Source: Streptomyces iakyrus
GTDB lineage: Bacteria; Actinomycetota; Actinomycetes; Streptomycetales; Streptomycetaceae
NCBI RefSeq assembly: GCF_000717055.1
Contig: NZ_JNXI01000005.1
Coordinates: 186,001-250,000 of the forward strand
Reading direction: 5' to 3'
DNA: 64,000 nucleotides
The notes beneath the pieces are model-generated. The model did not search any database and was not told where the DNA came from. It worked only from the letters and a program-made list of their open reading frames with translations. The position numbers were made by a program, and so were the translations under genes. This document shows, in pieces, positions 55,285 to 64,000 of this stretch. The first letter of the stretch is position 1. Every line of letters begins with the position of its first letter.

Positions 55285-55301
55285 CCGTTACGACGATACG
55301 G
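55285..55301. promoter_or_regulatory. Candidate TetR operator
   Basis: CCGTTACGACGATACGG pairs CCGT with ACGG around a near-symmetric centre. It lies between the divergent tetR and exporter genes, with a related AACGGTTGCGTT dyad at about 55249-55260. Confidence 0.45.
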
Positions 55302-55401
55302 TCCCGTCCCGACGTAAGAAGTCGTGAAGAGTCGGGTAAGAACCGGCTCCTCCTCGCTCTTCACCCCCCGGTCCCACACCCCCCGAGCGAAAGCAGCGGA
55401 T

Positions 55402-56316
55402 GTGAGTACGGTCCTCCACACACCGCCCGAGACCCCGGCCCCGGCCGAACACGACCTCGCGGCCCTCGCCGCCCGCCACGGCCTCGCGGTCAGCGGCGCC
55501 CGGCCCTCCCTGCCCGAGTACGTCCGGCAGCTGTGGGCCCGCCGCCACTTCATCACCGCGTTCGCCACCGCCAAGCTCACCGCCCAGTACAGCCAGGCGA
55601 AGCTCGGCCAGGTCTGGCAGGTGATGACCCCGCTGCTGAACGCGGCGGTCTACTACTTCATCTTCGGCGTGCTGCTCGGCACCAAGCACGGCGTGCCCGA
55701 CTACATCCCGTTCCTGGTCACGGGCGTGTTCATCTGGACGTTCACACAGAGCTCGATCATGGCGGGCACCCGCGCCATCTCCGGCAACCTCGGCCTGGTG
55801 CGCGCCCTGCACTTCCCGCGCGCCGCCCTGCCGATCTCCTTCTGCCTCCAGCAGCTCCAGCAGCTGATGTTCTCGATGGGCGCCCTGGTCGTCATCCTGC
55901 TCTGCTTCGGCGTGCCGGTCAGCGCGTCCTGGCTGCTGGCCCTGCCGGCCCTGTTCCTGCAGTTCACGTTCAGCGCGGGCATCTCCATGGTCATGGCCCG
56001 GATGGGCGCCAAGACCCCCGACATCGCCCAGCTGATGCCGTTCGTGCTGCGCACCTGGATGTACGTTTCGGGCGTCATGTGGAGCATCGACAAGCTGGCA
56101 CAGAAGGACAGCCTGCCCCACGTGGTGAAGGTCGCGCTGGCGACCAACCCGGCGGCCGTCTACATCGACCTGATGCGCTTCGCCCTGATCGACAGCTTCC
56201 ACGCGAGCCAGCTGCCCGCCCACGTGTGGGCGATCGCCGCGGGCTGGGCCCTGCTCGCGGGCGTCGGGGGCTTCATCTACTTCTGGAAGGCTGAGGAGAC
56301 GTACGGCCGTGGCTGA
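55402..56316 (+). CDS. Polysaccharide ABC exporter permease (TagG type)
   Basis: A 304-residue ABC-2 permease with six hydrophobic segments. The conserved cytoplasmic entry RRHFITAFATAKLTAQYSQAKLG lies before helix 1, as in TagG/Wzm. It exports a lipid-linked glycopolymer. I start it at the GTG at 55402 (VSTVLHTPP), since the 26 extra codons up to 55324 are promoter-like and lack a ribosome site. Its 3' end overlaps the ATPase gene by 8 bp. Confidence 0.9.
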   Translation: MSTVLHTPPETPAPAEHDLAALAARHGLAVSGARPSLPEYVRQLWARRHFITAFATAKLTAQYSQAKLGQVWQVMTPLLNAAVYYFIFGVLLGTKHGVPDYIPFLVTGVFIWTFTQSSIMAGTRAISGNLGLVRALHFPRAALPISFCLQQLQQLMFSMGALVVILLCFGVPVSASWLLALPALFLQFTFSAGISMVMARMGAKTPDIAQLMPFVLRTWMYVSGVMWSIDKLAQKDSLPHVVKVALATNPAAVYIDLMRFALIDSFHASQLPAHVWAIAAGWALLAGVGGFIYFWKAEETYGRG

Positions 56317-57142
56317 GCACCCGAGCGAGAAGATCCCCACCGTCGTCGCCGACGGCGTCGACATCGTCTACCGCGTCAACGGCACCGGCGCCGGACGCGG
56401 CTCCGCGACCGCCGCCCTGAACCGCATCGTGCGCCGCAAGCAGGCCGAGAAGGCCTCGGGCGTGCGCCGGGTGCACGCCGTGAAGAACGTGTCCTTCGTC
56501 GCCTACCGCGGTGAGGCGATCGGCCTGATCGGCACCAACGGCTCCGGCAAGTCGACCCTGCTGAAGGCCGTCGCCGGGCTCCTGCCCGTGGAGAACGGCC
56601 GCATCTACACCGACGGCCAGCCCTCCCTGCTCGGTGTCAACGCCGCCCTGATGAACGACCTGACCGGCGAGCGCAACGTGCACCTCGGCGGCCTGGCCAT
56701 GGGCATGTCCCGCGAGCAGGTCAAGGACCGCTACCAGGAGATCGTCGACTTCTCCGGCATCAACGAGAAGGGCGACTTCATCACGCTGCCGATGCGGACG
56801 TACTCCTCCGGCATGGCCGCGCGGCTGCGGTTCTCCATCGCCGCCGCCAAGGACCACGACGTCCTGCTGATCGACGAGGCGCTGGCCACCGGCGACCGCT
56901 CCTTCCAGAAGCGCTCCGAGGAGCGCATCCGCGAGCTGCGCAAGCACGCGGGCACGGTGTTCCTGGTCAGCCACAACAACAAGTCGATCCGCGACACCTG
57001 CGACCGGGTGCTGTGGCTGGAGCGCGGGGAGCTGCGCATGGACGGGCCGACGGAGGACGTGCTCAAGGAGTACGAGGCGTTCACCGGTGACAAGGCGGAC
57101 AAGCCGAAGCCCAAGCCGAAGGCCGCCGCCGTTCCCTCGTGA
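56309..57142 (+). CDS. Polysaccharide ABC exporter ATPase (TagH type)
   Basis: A 277-residue ATPase with Walker A GTNGSGKS, the YSSGMAARLRF signature typical of teichoic-acid/O-antigen exporters (SSGM in place of LSGGQ), and Walker B VLLIDEALATGD. An N-terminal extension of about 50 residues, including RIVRRKQAEKASG, precedes the ABC fold as in TagH. The tail KADKPKPKPKAAA is Lys/Pro-rich with no polymer-binding domain, so export would be of the non-tag-dependent type. The GTG at 56309 overlaps the permease. Confidence 0.92.
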   Translation: MAEHPSEKIPTVVADGVDIVYRVNGTGAGRGSATAALNRIVRRKQAEKASGVRRVHAVKNVSFVAYRGEAIGLIGTNGSGKSTLLKAVAGLLPVENGRIYTDGQPSLLGVNAALMNDLTGERNVHLGGLAMGMSREQVKDRYQEIVDFSGINEKGDFITLPMRTYSSGMAARLRFSIAAAKDHDVLLIDEALATGDRSFQKRSEERIRELRKHAGTVFLVSHNNKSIRDTCDRVLWLERGELRMDGPTEDVLKEYEAFTGDKADKPKPKPKAAAVPS

Positions 57143-57220
57143 GGCCCACTCGGTCGGTGCTTTTGTCGCATTGATGGCAGCATGACCGCATACCGTGCAG
57201 CCGTGAGAGGGGTCCCCGTG

Positions 57221-59416
57221 ATGGCCGAGCTCAGCATCGTCGTCCACGGGCCGAACGTTCAGGACCATCTGACGGAACTCCTCGACTCCCTCACCGCCCA
57301 TCCCCTGCCGAATGCCGAGGTGATCGTGGCCGCGGTCGGCGACTGGGCCCGGGAGACCGCCGAGCGGCACGCCCCAGAGGTACAGGTCGTGCCGCTGCCG
57401 GACGGCACCGGGGACGCGGCGGCCCGGGCAGCGGGCGCGGCCCGGGCCTCCGGCCGCTGGCTGCACTTCGTCCACGCCAAGGACGGCCTGCCCGCCGGCA
57501 CCCCGCGCATGGTCGCCGAGCGGGTGGCCGAGCTCCCCGGCGAGGTCGACGTCCTTCTCGTGGACCACGTCCGCAGCACCTGGCACACCTCCGGCATGCC
57601 CTCCCCGGACGGCCCGCTCCTCGCCCGGGCGGGCCGCGCCGACGTCCCCCTGGACGACTGCTCGCCCCTGCTGCGGCTGACCCCGCTGCTCGGCACCCGC
57701 GTCCTGCGCGCGGACTTCTGGCGGGCGCACGAGGCGCGGCTCACCACCGACGACGAGCCGTACGCCGCCCTGGCCGCCCTGCTGCTCGCCGACCGCGTCG
57801 CCTGCCTGCCGCACATCGCCTACGAGGACCGCCGGCTGCGCCCCGCGAGCCTGCCCCCGGTCACCCCCGAGCAGCGCTACGGCCTCGTCGAGCGCTACGA
57901 GTCCCTCCTCGATCTCACCCGCGACCGGCGCACCGCGCACACCGTGCTCTACGACCTCATGGTCCGCGACTGCCTGCGCACCTTCGCGCGCGGTGGCATG
58001 GCGGAGGAGGTCGCGCGGGAGTTCTTCCGCCGGGCGTCCCTGGCCGCCCTGCGCCGCCGCCCCGAGGGCCACCGCCGCCCGGGCGGACTCGAAGGCGTCC
58101 GCCGCTCCCTGCTGGAGGAGGGCGCCTACGCGAAGTACCGGGCCTTCCAGGCCGTCAACCGCACCCGCCGCACCGCCAAGTCGGCCGTACGGGCCCGTAA
58201 GCGCCAGGCGGGCGCCAGACTCCGCGACCACCAATACCGCAGGGCGCTCGGCCGCCCCGTCAATCCGCACCTCGCGGTGTTCGCGGCGTACTGGAACCGC
58301 GGCGTCGCCTGCAACCCCGCCGCGATCGCCGCCAAGCTCGCCGAACTGGCCCCGCAGATCCACGCGGTGTGGGTGGTCACGGAGGAGAACGCGGCCCTGC
58401 TGCCGACCGGCACCGACCACGTCGTGCCCGGCAGTCGCCGCTACTGGGAGGTGCTGGCGAGTGCCAAGTACCTCGTCAACAACGTCAACTTCGAGAACGC
58501 CGTGGTCAAACGCCCGGACGCGATCCACGTCCAGACCCACCACGGCACGCCCCTGAAGCGTATGGGCCTCGACCAGATGGCGTTCCCGGCCGCCGCGCAG
58601 GGCCTGGACTTCAAGGCGCTGCTGGAGCGCATCGACAAGTGGGACTTCAGTGTCTCGGCCAACAGCCACACCACCCGCATGTGGGAGCGGGCGTACCCGT
58701 CGCGCTACGTCTCCCTCGACCACGGCTATCCGCGCAACGACGTCTACTACACGGCCGGCGCCGACACCATCCGCACGGTCCGCGACCGCCTCGGCATCGC
58801 CCCGGGCCGCCGTGCCGTCCTCTATGCGCCCACCCACCGCGACTACGAGGCCGGCTGGACCCCGCGCCTGGACCTCGCCACCCTCGCCGACCGCCTGGGC
58901 GACGACACGGTCCTGCTCGTGCGCGGCCACTACTTCTACGACGGCGCCGCCTCCCCGCTCACCGGCCTGCGCCGCACCGGCCGGATCATCGACGTCTCCT
59001 CCTACGACCCGGTCGAGGAACTGTGCCTGGCGGCGGACGCCCTGGTCACGGACTACTCCTCGATCATGTTCGACTACGCCAACCTCGACCGGCCGATCGT
59101 GATCCACGCCGACGACTGGGAGACCTACCGCACCACCCGGGGCGTCTACTTCGACCTGATGGCGGAGGCCCCCGGCCCGGTCGCCCGCACCCAGCAGGAG
59201 CTGACGGAGATCCTCACCACCGACGCCTGGCGCGACGAGAGCGCGGCGAAGACCAGGGCCGTCTTCCGGCGCCGGTTCTGCGAGTACGACGACGGACGCG
59301 CCGCCGAACGCGTCGTCCGCCGGGTCTTCCTCGGCCAGGACGAACGGGAGCTGCCGCCCGTGCTGCCCCTCGAGGAACGCACGCCGGCCCCGACCCCGCA
59401 GGAGGCGACCGCATGA
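57221..59416 (+). CDS. CDP-glycerol glycerophosphotransferase with degenerate GT2 domain (paralogue 4)
   Basis: About 731 residues. The C-terminal transferase half is canonical: HHGTPLK, LYAPTHRDY, RGHYFYD, TDYSSIMFDYANLDRPI. The N-terminal domain has the GT2 outline (ELSIVVHGPNVQ) but has lost both acidic motifs: VAAVGDW replaces VVDDCS and HFVHAKDG replaces LFLDSDDxL. It is therefore probably catalytically dead and structural. I choose the ATG at 57221 because it aligns with paralogue starts and follows GAGAGGGG; an ATG at 57182 would add 13 residues. Its stop overlaps the next GT2 (ATGA). Confidence 0.87.
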   Translation: MAELSIVVHGPNVQDHLTELLDSLTAHPLPNAEVIVAAVGDWARETAERHAPEVQVVPLPDGTGDAAARAAGAARASGRWLHFVHAKDGLPAGTPRMVAERVAELPGEVDVLLVDHVRSTWHTSGMPSPDGPLLARAGRADVPLDDCSPLLRLTPLLGTRVLRADFWRAHEARLTTDDEPYAALAALLLADRVACLPHIAYEDRRLRPASLPPVTPEQRYGLVERYESLLDLTRDRRTAHTVLYDLMVRDCLRTFARGGMAEEVAREFFRRASLAALRRRPEGHRRPGGLEGVRRSLLEEGAYAKYRAFQAVNRTRRTAKSAVRARKRQAGARLRDHQYRRALGRPVNPHLAVFAAYWNRGVACNPAAIAAKLAELAPQIHAVWVVTEENAALLPTGTDHVVPGSRRYWEVLASAKYLVNNVNFENAVVKRPDAIHVQTHHGTPLKRMGLDQMAFPAAAQGLDFKALLERIDKWDFSVSANSHTTRMWERAYPSRYVSLDHGYPRNDVYYTAGADTIRTVRDRLGIAPGRRAVLYAPTHRDYEAGWTPRLDLATLADRLGDDTVLLVRGHYFYDGAASPLTGLRRTGRIIDVSSYDPVEELCLAADALVTDYSSIMFDYANLDRPIVIHADDWETYRTTRGVYFDLMAEAPGPVARTQQELTEILTTDAWRDESAAKTRAVFRRRFCEYDDGRAAERVVRRVFLGQDERELPPVLPLEERTPAPTPQEATA

Positions 59417-61059
59417 GCACCCCCGACGTCACCGTGACGGTCATCGTCTACAACGACGCCGAGCGCCTCCCGCGCGCCGTCGCCTCGGTCCGCCGACAGA
59501 CCCACGCCAACCTCGAAATCATCATCAGCGACGACCACTCCACCGACGCGACACCGGCGGTGGCCCAGCGGCTCGCGGCCGAGGACCCCCGCATCCGCCA
59601 CCTCCGCCTGGAGCGGAACAGCGGCGGTTGCAGCGCCCCGCGCAACCGCGCCCTGCAGATCGCGCGGGCGCCGTTCCTGATGTTCCTCGACAGCGACGAC
59701 GAACTCCCCGACAACGCCGTCGAACTGCTGCTCGCCGCGCACCGCGAACGCGAGATCGACTTCGCGATGGGCGCGGTGCAGCGGGTCAGGGTGGACAACG
59801 GCCGCCGCTCGACGTGGATGCCGCACCTGGTCGCCGAGCGCCGCGCCCTCGACGGCATCGAGGCCGACCCGCGCCTGCTCTTCGAGCACCTGGCCACCAG
59901 CAAAATGTACGCCCGCGCCTTCCTCGACCGGCACGACCTGCGCTTCCCCGAGGGCATCCACTACGAGGACCAGCTGTTCTCGGCGCAGGCGTACTGCCTG
60001 GCCAAGAGCTTCACGATCATCCCGGAACCGGTCTACCGCTGGTACGTGGCGCCCTTCGCGGCCTCCGGGGCCGCCTCGATATCCAACCAGCGGCACAAGC
60101 TCGCCAACGTCCGGGACCGGGTCCACGTCCAGCACCTCATCGACGCGTTCCTGGCCGAGAGCGGGCACGAGTCGCTGCGCGAGGACAAGGACCACAAGTT
60201 CCTCAAGCACGACCTCCGGATGTACGCCGGTGACCTGCCCTACCGGGACGACGCCTGGCTGACGTCCTTCGCGGACCTCGTCATCCCCTACCTGGACACG
60301 CTCACGCCGGGCGCGTTCGCCCGTCTCCCGCGCGCCGAACGCGTCGTCATCCAGCTGATCCGCGACCGGCGCCTGCCGGAGGCCCGGCTGGCGGCCCTGG
60401 GCCTGGGGCACGGAGTGGCGCCGAGGCGCGTGACGGCCGACGCGGAGGGGCGCACCTACTGGGGGGACCGCGTCCCCGAGTCGGAGTGGTCCCGCCGCGA
60501 ACTGGACATCTCCGACCTGGAGCTGGAGACGCGCCCCTTCCCGAGCGCCCAGTTCCGCCACGAGATCAAGGAGATCACCCGGGGCCCGGGCGCTTCGATC
60601 GACCTCACGATCCGCACCTACGACCCGGCGCTGCGCCTCCCCGTCGGCCCCCAGCGCGCGACGCTCCTCATCACCCCGGGCCGCCACCGCCTTCACGTCC
60701 ACTTCCGCCTCTCCCCCGTCCGCCCCGGCATCTTCGAGGGCCACGCCCACCTCGACCTCGGGGCGGCCCGGCTCCCCCTCCAGGGCTTCGCGGGAATCCG
60801 CCACCCGCTGCTCCGCCTCCGGCACCAGGGCCTGTCCCACACGGGCCTGCTGCTGGCGCCCCTGACCTTCCCGACGCTGACGACGCGTGTGCCGTCCCAC
60901 CACCTGACGGTGGAACCGGAGGGCCACGGCCCGGGCCGCCTCCAGGTCCGCTGGGAGCCGGTAGGAGTGACGGCGAAGCTGATCCGCCCGACGGTACGCA
61001 GGCTGGCCCGCCCTAGGGTGAAGTCGGCGGCGCGGCTGGTGGCGAGCGCGCTGAAGTAG
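59413..61059 (+). CDS. GT2 glycosyltransferase (paralogue of 51642 gene)
   Basis: A 548-residue protein with an intact N-terminal GT2 domain: VTVIVYNDAERL, ISDDHSTDATP, NSGGCSAPRN and MFLDSDDELPD. The C-terminal region of about 300 residues is similar to that of the gene at 51642 but without its repeat insertion. It is translationally coupled (ATGA) to paralogue 4 and lies in the exporter operon, so it likely decorates or extends the exported glycopolymer. It ends 2 bp from the convergent gtrA-like gene. Confidence 0.88.
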   Translation: MSTPDVTVTVIVYNDAERLPRAVASVRRQTHANLEIIISDDHSTDATPAVAQRLAAEDPRIRHLRLERNSGGCSAPRNRALQIARAPFLMFLDSDDELPDNAVELLLAAHREREIDFAMGAVQRVRVDNGRRSTWMPHLVAERRALDGIEADPRLLFEHLATSKMYARAFLDRHDLRFPEGIHYEDQLFSAQAYCLAKSFTIIPEPVYRWYVAPFAASGAASISNQRHKLANVRDRVHVQHLIDAFLAESGHESLREDKDHKFLKHDLRMYAGDLPYRDDAWLTSFADLVIPYLDTLTPGAFARLPRAERVVIQLIRDRRLPEARLAALGLGHGVAPRRVTADAEGRTYWGDRVPESEWSRRELDISDLELETRPFPSAQFRHEIKEITRGPGASIDLTIRTYDPALRLPVGPQRATLLITPGRHRLHVHFRLSPVRPGIFEGHAHLDLGAARLPLQGFAGIRHPLLRLRHQGLSHTGLLLAPLTFPTLTTRVPSHHLTVEPEGHGPGRLQVRWEPVGVTAKLIRPTVRRLARPRVKSAARLVASALK

Positions 61060-61061
61060 GC

Positions 61062-61526
61062 CTAGGCCGTGCCCAGGTGCGCGTCGCGCTGGAACACCCA
61101 GGTCCGGTAGACGAGGAAGCGGAAGGCCGAGGCCAGCACGATGGACAGCGCCTTGACCGCGTTCGCTTCGAGCGGCCCGTCCAGGCCGAGGCCGTGATAG
61201 CCGGCGTAGAACAACCCGCTCTCCATGGCGACGCCGATCGCGCTGAAGACGAAGAACAGCGCGATCTGACGCCGGGTCCGGGACGCCCGGTCGCGATAGG
61301 TGAAGTACCGGAAGCCGAGATAGTTGGTCCCCATGGCGGCCAGGCTGGCCAGGACGGTCGCCGCCATGGCGTCCCGGTGCAGTCCGTGCAGCAGCACGTT
61401 GAACACCAGGAAGTTCACGGCGACGCCGCTGCCACCCACCAGCGCGAAGTTCACCGCTTCGAGGACGACGCCCCTGACCGGGAGAGCGGGGGCGGCCACT
61501 CGCTCCTCGGATACGTTCACAGTCAC
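61062..61526 (-). CDS. GtrA-family four-helix membrane protein
   Basis: A 154-residue protein with four membrane helices and the GtrA marks NFALVGGSGVAVNFLVF, TNYLGFRYFTYRDR and a final FRFLVYRTWVF. GtrA proteins act with polyprenyl-phosphate sugar pathways, often as flippases of lipid-linked sugars. That would fit the GT-C enzymes in this locus. The GTG at 61526 (VTVNVSEERV) has AAGG eight bases upstream; a longer frame to 61586 lacks a site. Confidence 0.86.
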   Translation of the reverse strand: MTVNVSEERVAAPALPVRGVVLEAVNFALVGGSGVAVNFLVFNVLLHGLHRDAMAATVLASLAAMGTNYLGFRYFTYRDRASRTRRQIALFFVFSAIGVAMESGLFYAGYHGLGLDGPLEANAVKALSIVLASAFRFLVYRTWVFQRDAHLGTA

Positions 61527-61591
61527 GACCCAAGCCTTAGCGGGGTTCGGTAAGCCCTCCCCTCGAATCGCCCAAAGGCCTCCCAAGAAGA

Positions 61592-61626
61592 CAGGCGCCC
61601 CGGGCCGGACCGGCCCGGGGCGCCTG
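61592..61626 (-). terminator. Hairpin terminator of glutamate dehydrogenase
   Basis: A perfect 15-bp stem CAGGCGCCCCGGGCC / GGCCCGGGGCGCCTG with a 5-nt loop starts 15 bp past the gdh stop on the minus strand. Confidence 0.82.
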
Positions 61627-61640
61627 TCACGCCGTACGCC

Positions 61641-64000
61641 CTAGGAGTGCGTGCGCAGCAGCGTCCTCATCGTGCGCATGGCCACCGACAGGTTGGCCAG
61701 GTCGAACGAGTCGGAGCTCTGGATGTCCTCCAATGTGGTGCGCGCCCGGCTCAGGATCGCCGCGTTCTTCTGCTCCCACGCCTTGAAGCGCTGCTCGGGC
61801 GTCGAGGTGCCGTTGCCGACGGCCAGGACGTCGGCGGTCAGCGCCGCGTGCGCCGCGTACAGGTCCTCGCGGATCGCCGCGCGGGCCATGGACTGCCAGC
61901 GGTCGGCGCGGGGCAGCTCGATGATGCGGTCCATGAGCTGGGTGATGCGCAGCCGGTCGGCGAGGTCGTAGTACACCTCGGCGACGTCCAGCGGCTCCCG
62001 GCCCATGCGGTCGGCGATCGAGACGATGTCGAGTGTCGGGAAGGCCGAGGAGAAGCCCGCCACCCGCGTGGCGAGTTCGTCCGGGACACCGGCGCCGGTC
62101 AGCTCGTCGTAGATCTTCTGGTACCACTCCAGGTCGGCGCCGCGCAGCAGCTTCGGCAGCTGCCCCCAGACCTGCTCGACCCGCTCGGCGAAGAAGTCGA
62201 CCGTCCCGGCGAGCTCCAGCGGCTGCGGCCGGTTGTTGAGCAGCCAGCGCGTGCCGCGCTCCACCAGGCGGCGCGCATGCAGCCGGATACGGGTCTGGAC
62301 CTCGGCCTCGACCTTGTTGTCGAGCGCCTCGACGCCGTCCCACACCGGGGACTGGCGGAAGATCGCCCGGGCCGCGGTCTGCGCCCGCACGATCTCCTCC
62401 AGCGACGCGCCGGTCTCCTCGCGCAGGCGGTGCAGGTACGTCGTACCGCCCGTGTTGACCGTGTCGTTGACCAGGACGGTCGTGGTGATCTCGCGGCGCA
62501 GCGGGTGGCTGACGAGGTGTTCGGGGTACTGCTCGCGCAGCTCCTTCGGGAAGTACGCGTGCAGCAGGGTGCTCAGGTACGGGTCGTCCGGCAGCGTGGT
62601 GTGCAGCAGCTCCTCGGCGACCGTGATCTTGGTGTACGCCAGCAGGACGGCCGTCTCGGGGCCGGTCAGGCCCTGGCCCTGGGCGAGCCGCTCGCGGATC
62701 TGCCGGTCGGTGGGCAGGAACTCCAGCGCCCGGTCCAGGTGCCCCTCCCTGACCAGGTGCTTCATGAAGCGCTGCTGGGCGTGGAGCATGGCGCTGGACT
62801 GGGCGAGGGCGTTGGCGATCGCCGTGTTCTGCGCGTAGTTGTTGCGCAGCACCAGGCGGCCGACCTCGTCGGTCATCTCGGCGAGCAGCTTGTTGCGCTG
62901 CTTGACGGTCATGTCGCCGTCCGTGACCAGGCCGTTGAGCAGGATCTTGATGTTCACCTCGTGGTCGGAGGTGTCCACGCCCGCGCTGTTGTCGATGGCG
63001 TCGGTGTTGATCCGGCCGCCGTGCAGCGCGAACTCGATCCGGCCGAGCTGGGTCAGGCCGAGGTTGCCGCCCTCGCCGACGACCTTGACGCGCAGGTCCT
63101 GGCCGTCGACGCGGATGGCGTCGTTGGCCTTGTCGCCGACGTCCGCGTTCGACTCGGCGGAGGACTTGACGTACGTGCCGATGCCGCCGTTCCACAGCAG
63201 GTCCACCGGCGCGTGCAGGATCGCCTTCATCAGGTCGGCCGGGGTCAGCTTGGTGACCTTGGCCTCGATGCCGAGGGCCTCGCGGATGTGCGCGTTGACC
63301 GGGATCGCCTTGGCCGTGCGCGGGAAGATGCCGCCCCCGGCCGACAGCAGCTCCTTGTCGTAGTCCTCCCAGCTGGAGCGGGGCAGCTCGAACAGGCGGC
63401 GGCGCTCGGCGTAGGAGGTGGCGGCGTCCGGGTTCGGGTCGAGGAAGATGTGCCGGTGGTCGAAGGCCGCGACCAGGCGGATGTGCTCGGAGAGCAGCAT
63501 GCCGTTGCCGAACACGTCACCGGACATGTCGCCGATGCCGACGACCGTGAAGTCCTCGCTCTGGCAGTCCACGCCCATGTCGCGGAAGTGCCGCTTGACC
63601 GACTCCCAGGCGCCGCGGGCGGTGATGCCCATGCCCTTGTGGTCGTAGCCGGCGGAGCCGCCGGAGGCGAAGGCGTCGCCCAGCCAGAAGTTGTACTGCT
63701 CGGCGACCCCGTTGGCGATGTCGGAGAAGGTCGCCGTGCCCTTGTCGGCGGCGACGACGAGGTAGGTGTCGTCCTCGTCGTGCCGGACGACGTCGGCCGG
63801 GGGCACGACCTCGCCCGCGACCATGTTGTCGGTGATGTCGAGCAGCGCCGAGATGAACGTCTTGTAGCTGGCCACGCCCTCGGCGAGCCACGCGTCCCGG
63901 TCGACGGACGGGTCCGGCAGCTGCTTGGCGACGAAGCCGCCCTTGGCGCCGACCGGCACGATGACGGTGTTCTTCACCATCTGCGCCTTGACCAGGCCGA
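61641..64000 (-). CDS. gdhB: NAD-dependent glutamate dehydrogenase, large (180-kDa) type, C-terminal part
   Basis: About 786 residues of the C-terminal half are present and the frame stays open to the window edge, so the gene is truncated by the window. Visible are PVGAKGGFV (substrate-binding Lys region), GIGDMSGDVFGNGM and NGGIGTYVKS, all characteristic of the roughly 1,650-residue NAD-GDH class first described from Streptomyces clavuligerus. It deaminates glutamate to 2-oxoglutarate with NAD. The remaining helical C-terminal domain has no obvious defect. A strong terminator follows. Confidence 0.94.
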   Translation of the reverse strand, partial: GLVKAQMVKNTVIVPVGAKGGFVAKQLPDPSVDRDAWLAEGVASYKTFISALLDITDNMVAGEVVPPADVVRHDEDDTYLVVAADKGTATFSDIANGVAEQYNFWLGDAFASGGSAGYDHKGMGITARGAWESVKRHFRDMGVDCQSEDFTVVGIGDMSGDVFGNGMLLSEHIRLVAAFDHRHIFLDPNPDAATSYAERRRLFELPRSSWEDYDKELLSAGGGIFPRTAKAIPVNAHIREALGIEAKVTKLTPADLMKAILHAPVDLLWNGGIGTYVKSSAESNADVGDKANDAIRVDGQDLRVKVVGEGGNLGLTQLGRIEFALHGGRINTDAIDNSAGVDTSDHEVNIKILLNGLVTDGDMTVKQRNKLLAEMTDEVGRLVLRNNYAQNTAIANALAQSSAMLHAQQRFMKHLVREGHLDRALEFLPTDRQIRERLAQGQGLTGPETAVLLAYTKITVAEELLHTTLPDDPYLSTLLHAYFPKELREQYPEHLVSHPLRREITTTVLVNDTVNTGGTTYLHRLREETGASLEEIVRAQTAARAIFRQSPVWDGVEALDNKVEAEVQTRIRLHARRLVERGTRWLLNNRPQPLELAGTVDFFAERVEQVWGQLPKLLRGADLEWYQKIYDELTGAGVPDELATRVAGFSSAFPTLDIVSIADRMGREPLDVAEVYYDLADRLRITQLMDRIIELPRADRWQSMARAAIREDLYAAHAALTADVLAVGNGTSTPEQRFKAWEQKNAAILSRARTTLEDIQSSDSFDLANLSVAMRTMRTLLRTHS

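Overview
The window is a high-GC actinobacterial chromosome segment, almost certainly from a Streptomyces species. The evidence is third-position GC close to saturation, GTG and TTG starts, many ATGA/GTGA gene overlaps, and a gene order that matches what I recall of the S. coelicolor core around SCO2958-SCO2999 (nnaR-narK, matB-matA, smpB, ftsX-ftsE, prfB, pkaB-pkaA, galE, NAD-glutamate dehydrogenase). No insertion sequence, integrase, phage gene or CRISPR array is visible. The one stable RNA gene is tmRNA.

Left arm (1-14.5 kb, nearly all minus strand). A HemD-like/winged-helix nitrogen regulator (nnaR) and a nitrate transporter (narK) come first, then two small membrane proteins. Next is a four-gene operon whose three internal junctions are all GTGA overlaps. 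It encodes a small WXG100-like protein and a 463-residue protein with features of a type VII secretion substrate, bracketed by two uncharacterised proteins that look homologous to each other. After it come an acyltransferase, matB (deacetylase-synthase fusion) and matA, the set for an extracellular poly-N-acetylglucosamine-type glycan. A LysR regulator and two uncharacterised small genes follow.

Middle (14.7-34 kb). An MFS transporter precedes a GH31 alpha-xylosidase/LacI operon with a perfect 18-bp operator-like palindrome. The ssrA and smpB pair for trans-translation is next, followed by a C-terminal processing protease, the ftsEX division pair, a small zinc-ribbon membrane protein, a LAETG sortase substrate and prfB. 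Two Ser/Thr kinases (pkaB, pkaA) are divergent from a 1,469-residue FHA/EssC-like ATPase carrying a long run of 18-residue repeats.

Right arm (34-64 kb). A sugar ABC importer has a MalF-type permease with a large inserted extracellular domain, and its two permease genes are separated by a 95-bp duplication that makes a 32-codon mini-ORF. The rest is mainly a cell-wall glycopolymer locus: four fused GT2/CDP-glycerol glycerophosphotransferase-type proteins, two further GT2 enzymes, three GT-C-type membrane glycosyltransferase-like proteins, galE, a TagG/TagH-type ABC exporter, a TetR regulator and a GtrA-family protein. The ohr/ohrR peroxide-defence pair and a 153-bp tandem repeat interrupt it. 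The window ends inside a large NAD-dependent glutamate dehydrogenase that runs off the right edge.

Functionally, most of the window serves the cell envelope: exopolysaccharide, wall glycopolymer, division and possible secretion. The kinases and the FHA protein are plausible signalling partners for it. nnaR-narK and the glutamate dehydrogenase at the two ends concern nitrogen.
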